From Batkoa obscura (taxonomy: Eukaryota > Entomophthoromycota > Entomophthoromycetes > Entomophthorales > Batkoaceae), in contig JASVEC010000003.1 of assembly GCA_030770535.1 (NCBI GenBank), positions 744,001-808,000 of the forward strand: a stretch of 64,000 nucleotides of DNA, written 5' to 3'. How positions within the stretch are numbered: the first letter of the stretch is position 1; every line of letters begins with the position of its first letter. Positions 57,278-64,000 of the stretch are shown here, in pieces. The notes under the pieces are model-generated. The model had not been told where the DNA came from and did no database searches. It saw only the letters and a program-made list of their open reading frames with translations. A program made the position numbers and the translations under genes.

Positions 57278-60200
57278 ATGGCCAAATTCCTTAGTCGAGC
57301 TGGTAGCAATATTGATCATTTACAAACACGATTATCGAATAATAATCATGATGATTATCGACCATTAAGACCAAGTCCGTTTAATCCAGAACGACAACTA
57401 TCTCATTCCAAAGTGAAAACTATTAAACAAGAGGATAATAAGTTGGGTAAGTAATAAACTTAATTTTTAATTTTAATTTTATTTCATTTATCAAAACTTT
57501 CAATTGATATTAATAATAATAAAAATACTCTTTAGTGATTCTTATTTTTTTCTTTTATTTTAGGTACTTTTGAAGGGGTTTATTTACAAGTAGTTTTAAA
57601 TATATGGGGTGTAATTTTATTTTTACGTTTGGGTTATATCCTTTCTCAAGTAGGTTATTTAATTACATTAGCTTTTTTTGCTGCTGGTTATTTAATTACT
57701 ACTTTTACTTCTTTATCCATTTCCGCTATTTCTACTAATGGTACGGTTAGAGGTGAATGTTTTTTTATGTTTTTTAACCCCTTTTTATTGATACAGTTTT
57801 TGAATTTTATTAGGTGGTGGCCCTTATTATATGATCTCTAGATCTTTGGGGCCCGAATTTGGTGGTAAGTATTAAATTTATTGTTGATTATAAACTTATT
57901 GATTTCGATGGATTATCTTATCAGGTAGTATAGGTATAATAGTCTATTTAGGTATCTGTTTAAATGCAGTATTAAATGCGTTAGCATCCGTGGAAGGTAT
58001 AGTAGAATTTTTTGGTAAAGAACATGGTACTTTAATTAAATGGTTACCAGAAGGGCAGGTAATTGGAATTCTATTATCTCATTATTAATTAAAAAGTAAT
58101 AATCATTTTTTATTATTCAGTGGTGGTTATTATTATATGGTAGTATAGTTTTACTAATCTCAATAAGCATTTGTTTTATGGGTTCTAAAATAGTAGCTAA
58201 AGCTAGTTTAATATTCTCCATAATCCTTTTAATCTCCACATTATCAATCTTTTTTTCTTTTTTAATTCAATCCCCTTTCGTTGACCGTGAGAAATCCGTC
58301 GTATATACTTCCTTTAGTTGGGATACCTTAAAAGCCAATCTTTATCCTAACTTATATCCTAATGAAAATGGTACAATGGAAACTTATCAATCAATTTTTA
58401 GTGTATTATTTCCAGCTTGTATAGGTATTATGGCTGGTGCTTCTATGTCTGGTGATTTAAAAGACCCATCAAGATCCATACCAAAGGGTACCCTTTGGGC
58501 TATATTAACTACTTTTATTGCTTATATATTATTATTGACGATGTTTGCAGCAACGGTCTCTAGAGATACTTTAATTGCAGATATTAATGTTATGTCTCAT
58601 GTAAGTTTCTATTGTTTTTCTTTTTATTATAGTTATTGATACTTTCTATTTTATTCTAGATTGGTTTATATCCACCTTTAGTCAATGTAGGTGTATTAGC
58701 TACCTCCATCTCATCATCATTTAGTTGTTTAGTAGGAGCATCTAAAATTTTACAAGCATTAGCTAGAGATCATTTAATCCCTGGCTTCTATCCCTTTGGT
58801 TATGGAAGTCCAGTTGGGGATGAACCAATTATAGGGTTTTTATTGACGTATGTATTAGCACAATTATTTTTATTTGCAGGTGAAATGAATTTAGTAGCTG
58901 GTATTGTTACTATGTTTTTTGTACTTACTTTTGGTGTGACGAATTTAGCATGTTTTTTATTAAAAATGGGAGGTGCGCCTAATTTTCGACCTTCTTTTAA
59001 ATATTTTAAAGGTTGGACTGCTTTCATTGGATTTTTACTTTGCTTTTCCACTATGTTTTATGTGTCTCCAATGCAAGCTACATTATCTACTACCTTTGCA
59101 AGTTTTATATTTGCATTAGTTCATTTTACTACCCCACCAAAAGCTTGGGGGGATGTAACTCAATCTTTAATTTATCATCAAGTAAGAAAATATTTATTAA
59201 GATTAGATACACGTAAAGAACATGTCAAATTTTGGCGACCACAAATTTTATTATTAATTAATGATCCAAGACAACAATACCAATTAATGTTATTCTGTAA
59301 TTATTTAAAAAAAGGTAGTTTATTTATAATTGGTCATATATTAAAAGGGGAATTAAGAGAACAATTAATGGAAATGAAAAAACAAAAATTGAGTTTTATG
59401 AAATTAATAGATATTATGAAAATGAAAGCTTTTATTCAATTAGATGTTGCAAAAAATGAAATGTTAGCTGCAAGATCTATTTTATTAGGGGCTGGTTTAG
59501 GTGGTATGGTACCCAATATTGTTGTGTTAGGTCAATTTAATTTAAATCATTATAGAAGAAGATCAAATAGTGGAATTGGTATGGAAACTGAAGAAGAAGA
59601 TAATGAAGAAATCGATACTTTTGAACAAATATTTAAACAACAATATGAACAATTTAAAATTGGAGATCGATTAGGACCCTTACCAACGGATGAAATGAAA
59701 TCCGAGTTACCCATTTCTATTATGGATTATGTTAGTATAATTGAAGATTCTTTATTATTAAATAAAGCTGTGGCTATTGCTTTTGGATTTCAAGAAAATC
59801 CATTGTTACCTTGTTTACCAAAAGAATTACAAAATTATCAGAGTAATTTCAAAAAATATATTGATCTTTGGCCTATTCAAATGGTCAATTGTAATGAACA
59901 TAATACAAATCAAGCCATTAATTTTGATTCATATACAATGGTATTACAATTAGGATGTATTTTACATATGGTACCTCAATGGAAAGAAAGATATGAATTA
60001 AGAGTGAATTGTTTTGTGGAACATAAAGTGGATGTCGAAGAAGAGAAATTAAGAGTTAATAAATTACTATTAAATTTAAGAATACCTGCCCAATTAAATG
60101 TATTTTATTTGGACGAACAAGCTGTACCTGAATATGATAAATTATTTGGTGAAAATCGACAAAATTACAGAACCAATGGGCCAATTGAATTTGATAAGAA

Positions 60201-60666
60201 TAAAAATGAAGAAAGTCAAAATCAACAACAACAAGCTTTTTCTACTTCATTAAGAATTAATTTACCTTTACCAGATGGTTATGATCGAACATTTGATACT
60301 AATAATCATACTGAAGATGAGTGTTCAGATAAAGATAGTGAAAATGCATCGGATGAAATGTCGGATTTTTTAATAGATTTAGATCTTGTAGAAGAACCTA
60401 TAATGTATCATCAACCTCATGAGGCAGCTAAAGAATTTAATGAATTACCAGTTCATTTACAATATTCAATATTAAATCAATTAATTTTATTAAATTCGAA
60501 TCAGACCGCCATTGTGTTTTCAACATTACCTGCACCCGACTTAAATTGCTCAAAAAAAGAAAATCATTGTTTAAATTATTGTCAATCATTAGAACAATTT
60601 ACAAAGAATTTACCACCAACCATTTTAGTACATGCTAAATCTTTGACCGTAACTACTTCTCTTTAA
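57278..60666 (+). CDS. Cation-chloride cotransporter (SLC12 family, Vhc1-like)
   Basis: Six exons: 57278-57446, 57564-57752, 57814-57864, 57925-58058, 58121-58600 and 58660-60666. Introns are 59-117 nt and the frame closes to 1009 aa. The N-terminus is short and cytosolic. The first transmembrane helices read LGTFEGVYLQVVLNIWGVIL and LRLGYILSQVGYL, then [24 protein letters not shown], the SLC12 signature. FFPACIGIMAGASMSGDLKDPSRSIPKGTLWA-type sequence follows (residue pattern P-A-x-T/I-G-I-M-A-G-A-x-M-S-G-D-L-x-D-P). About twelve helices end near residue 500. A long cytosolic C-terminal domain contains WRPQILLLINDPR and an acidic segment. SLC12 proteins move K+ and/or Na+ with Cl-. In yeast Vhc1 is vacuolar, which is the closest fungal model. 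Confidence 0.93.
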
Positions 60667-60837
60667 AACATATATGTGAATGTTCTATTTTTTTTATAGT
60701 GTTTTTTTTAATATTAAAATAAAGTTATTAAAAAAAAATCAATTGTTTTAATATTATTTTTATTATTTTTATTAATTTAAGCTATAAAAAAACAATTTAT
60801 TTAAACAGAAAAGATTTCAATTTCATATTTTAATCAA

Positions 60838-62324
60838 TTATTTATAATTCCTAATAAATTCATGAATAGCATTATAAAAAGTAAATAAATTCAAATTATT
60901 ATTATTATTATTATTATTATTATTTTGATTATTATTTAATTGATTATAAATATTATCTACTTCTTTTTGTTCAATATTCCCATAATAATTTTGCATTTCA
61001 TAATTAATTGGTAATTGAAATTGAAATCCTAATAAATCTTGAATTTGAATTGAAGTAATTAAACAAAATCGAATGGGTTGATTTAATTGACTATAATTTT
61101 TAAAATACATATTTATAAAACAAATCTTTGTAGATAATATATCTTCATTATTAAATTGAATATTTGAATTCAATTTTAATTCAATAGAATGCTCTTTTTT
61201 CAATTGTTTTAATTGTTTTAAAAATTCCAGTACTCTTGACCAATATTTAGCTAATTGATAAGCTAATTGTTGAATTGTTAATTTATTTCCTTTAATTATT
61301 AAATATTTTTGAAATATAATTAATAAATTGAATCCAAATTCAAAATTAATTTGTTTTTGAATCATATCAAATTTTAATGTTGATAAATTGACTATTTTTG
61401 AATTTTCTTCCATTAATTTCATATGAACTTTAAAATAATTGGAAAATAATAATATAATTTCTTGATTTTCAATATCAATATCAATATCCCATATTGTATG
61501 TTTATTTAACATTTCATATTGTTCTATTATAAATTTATAAATTATTATTAAATTATTTATAAAAATTTAAACTAATTAAAACTTACTTTTCTTTTCCATT
61601 ACTTTATTTCTATTTGTTATTTGATTTTCATTTTTTTTAATATTTTCAAGCTCCAATTCAAGTTCTATAATTTCCTATTTTATTTATTTAAAAAATAAAT
61701 ATCATTTATTAACTTTATTTAATATCATTAACAATAAGAATTACCTTATCCAAAGCCAAATTTTCATCTTTTAATTGAATTAAACTATGTTCTTTAATAG
61801 TTTTGGTACTAAAAATTAAATAAAAATATTAAAAATAAATTATTATTATTTTTTACCTTTTAGAATCCAAAAAATAATTTAATTTTAATATTGATTCAGA
61901 AGATTTTTCAGTAGCTGAACTAAATTTCAAAAATTAATTAATTAATTTAAAATTAAAAATGATTCAATAAACATTCACTTTACCTAACTTTCTTTTCTAC
62001 TTCAACTATTAATTTTTTATATTCTTCCATAATCAATGCTTCATTATTTTGCATAATTTCATTTTCAATCGATAATTCTTGATAATTCTATTATTAATAT
62101 TAAAAATTTAATTTAAAAACTCGATTAATAAATTGAAATTCAATTATAAAATTTACTTTTTGTAATTTTTCCAAACATTGTTGAAATTTTAATTGAAGAT
62201 TATTAATAGCTATTTCATGTTGATGAACCATAATAACACGAGCATCTTTACGATAAGTAGCTGTATGAATAGATAATTTATCCTAATTAAAAAACAAATA
62301 AATTAAATTATAATTTAAATTATA

Positions 62325-62356
<32 letters not shown>

Positions 62357-63214
62357 AACATTTAAATAATTTATTAATTACCTCCATTTCCTTTCGACTA
62401 TTTTTACCCAATTTAAAATAATCTTGAATAATTTTAACTTCTTTATTTTCAATTTCCTCTTCCTTAATTTTCACTTCTTCTTTTAACTTATCAATTTTTT
62501 CCTTTAATGATTCCATTTCATTAATTATTAATTGATATTCTTGATTATTACAATTTTTCATTAAGATTGCATTTAAAGATTCTTTTTCATTTTCATTAAA
62601 TTTATAATGATTATATTGTGGAATAATTGGCTGTAAATCATCAATAAAACATAATTTAGTTTGATTAATAAATTCATTAGCTTTAAATTTAATACTCTGA
62701 TCTTTGTAACTTTGAATTAATTTAATGTTTTCTTTACTTATTAAATTATTATTATTATTATTATTATTATTAGTTGATATTGATTTAATACTTAATTTAT
62801 GTAATTTTAATTTTGTTGGCGATATAATTTCTTTTTCAATTATATTAATAGCACTTGAAGGTTCAATTATCTTATTATTATAATTATTTGATATGATTGA
62901 TGAACTATTTTGTTCTTCATTATTATTTGTAGTTAATAAACTATTTGATAAATTAATATTAACTTCTTGTTGATTTTCATTTGATTGGTTTTGATTGATT
63001 TCAACATTTTCTTTAATTAAATAATCTTCTTTATTTTCAGTTAATGATGATAATGTTACTTTATTCATCTTCTCTCCTATTTCCTCATTTAAAGAATTTT
63101 CATTTATTATACTCTCCTTCTTATCTTGTTGTATTTCATTATTGTTGTTACTATTTCCAAATCCAAATCCAAATCCAAATCCAAATCCAAAAGATGTATT
63201 TTTAAAACCAAAAC

Positions 63215-63254
<40 letters not shown>

Positions 63255-64000
63255 GTTATTAAAACTACCCCAACTTAATGTATTTTTATTTATTATTTGA
63301 TTCTCTCTTTTATGTTTATTAGCAATGTCAAATCTAAAGTTTGTATTTATGTTTGCTTTTTTATTAGGATAATCATTATTTTCTTGTATTAAAATAGTTC
63401 TTTTTGATAAATTAATTTCATTATTCTCTGTTGATATTTTATTCATATTTTTAATTTCAATGTTACTTCTTTTATTATTCTCTTGTTTATTTTCCAGTTC
63501 TTCAATATTAACATCTTCATTTAAATCCATAATAACAGGGAATTGATCTTCTTCTAAATTTTCATTATCTCTACTTTTAATAGGTTCAATAATATCATTC
63601 TCATTAAATAATTGAATTTCTTTTTCATTTTCTATTTCTTCTTGTAATAAAATTGGACTTTCTAAAGCATCAAAGCTATTTAAAATAGGCGAAGATTGAT
63701 AAGTAGTATAAGAATCAATGTTACTATCACTATCGCTATTTAAATCATTATTTTTATCTTCAATTTTCTTTTTTTCAGGTGTTAATTGTTGATTCGATTG
63801 TTGATTTAATAAATTATTCTTATTTAATAATAAATTATTAGGATGAAGTTTCATTTTTTTTATTAATTCTAATATTGGTTTTGGAAATTCATTATTAATA
63901 TTAATATTAATATTAACACTATTATTATTATTGTTATTATTATTATTGAATTCAATGAAGTTTATATCATCATTTTCATTAATTGAGTTATTATCTTCAT
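60838..64000 (-). CDS. KNL1/Spc7-like outer kinetochore scaffold (5' end cut by window)
   Basis: Seven exons are visible: window edge to 62382, 62282-62157, 62087-61984, 61919-61857, 61808-61745, 61674-61587 and 61523-60838. Introns are 48-99 nt, all phases agree, and 915 residues are visible. The frame is open at the right edge, so the start lies outside. The N-terminal part is disordered and Asn-rich with a tract of GF repeats. The motif KANEFINQTKLCFIDDL matches the Spc7/KNL1 signature (EFL-x-T-x-I-x-F-x-D-x-L). Long coiled coils follow (about 420-680), then a region starting HTIWDIDIDIENQEIIL that fits the C-terminal RWD domains binding Mis12. KNL1 recruits Bub1/Bub3 through N-terminal MELT motifs; none is clear in the visible part. 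The acidic segment is consistent with the family. An FG nucleoporin was considered and is less likely. Confidence 0.72.
62330..62356. repeat. (AATA)n microsatellite in an intron
   Basis: A tetranucleotide run inside the 99-nt intron 62283-62381 of the KNL1-like gene. It accounts for that intron's above-average length. Confidence 0.8.
63148..63195 (-). repeat. Hexanucleotide repeat encoding Gly-Phe
   Basis: Tandem TTTGGA units on the coding strand (AAATCC on the plus strand) encode a run of about five GF pairs inside the KNL1-like protein, beside an AAT-encoded Asn tract. Both are likely slippage products. Confidence 0.85.

Noticed and set aside
60838-64000. Identification as an FG nucleoporin because of the GF repeats
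   Set aside because: Only one short GF tract; the EFINQTKLCFIDDL motif, long coiled coil and RWD-like C-terminus fit KNL1/Spc7 better.

Overview
This window is nuclear DNA from a eukaryote and most likely an early-diverging (non-Dikarya) fungus. The genome is very AT-rich, uses all three standard stop codons, and has many short GT-AG introns (about 32-117 nt, mostly 45-65). Several proteins carry Asn/Gln tracts. The gene set points to a fungus: a PPZ-type myristoylated phosphatase, a Gal11-like MED15, a Vhc1-like cation-chloride cotransporter, a Spc7/KNL1 kinetochore scaffold and a CRIB-PAK kinase. A complete Tubby-domain gene argues against typical Dikarya. The placement is inference; no rRNA or tRNA gene was seen.

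Layout. 1-13.5 kb: YAE1-like gene (cut by the left edge), GDT1/TMEM165-like cation transporter, PPZ-like phosphatase, an acidic unknown protein, and a six-exon Tubby-like gene. These are separated by AT-rich spacers holding gene relics and a small inverted-repeat element. 13.5-25.1 kb: extremely AT-rich DNA into which a young, apparently whole Ty3/gypsy LTR element (14962-22613, genes on the minus strand) has inserted. 25.1-42.2 kb: an 11-exon PAK kinase, a transposase-derived gene, a GPI-type Cys-rich surface protein, a TBC RabGAP, a 1390-residue ARM/BTB-like protein and MED15. 42.7-55.9 kb: a minus-strand array of seven related transposase-derived genes, four open and three decayed. 57.3-64 kb: an SLC12 cotransporter and a KNL1/Spc7-like gene cut by the right edge.

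Host genes were reconstructed exon by exon. In each case the reading frame closes across the chosen splice sites and the family motifs run through the junctions. The host genes do not form an evident pathway; they are ordinary housekeeping, signalling and transport genes.

The most unusual feature is the transposase-derived family (28.8 kb plus the 42.7-55.9 kb array). All open copies keep an HTH plus DDE_3 fold of about 340-390 residues. In every copy where the site can be read, the first catalytic Asp is Asn (motif FINEATF, where IS630/Tc1 enzymes have a D-E motif). Three copies share a block upstream of the ATG, and two share about 2 kb of duplicated flank. This looks like a catalytically dead, possibly domesticated multigene family evolving by tandem duplication and decay. 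A separate family of 101-bp TA-flanked inverted-repeat elements is also present, with no visible autonomous partner.
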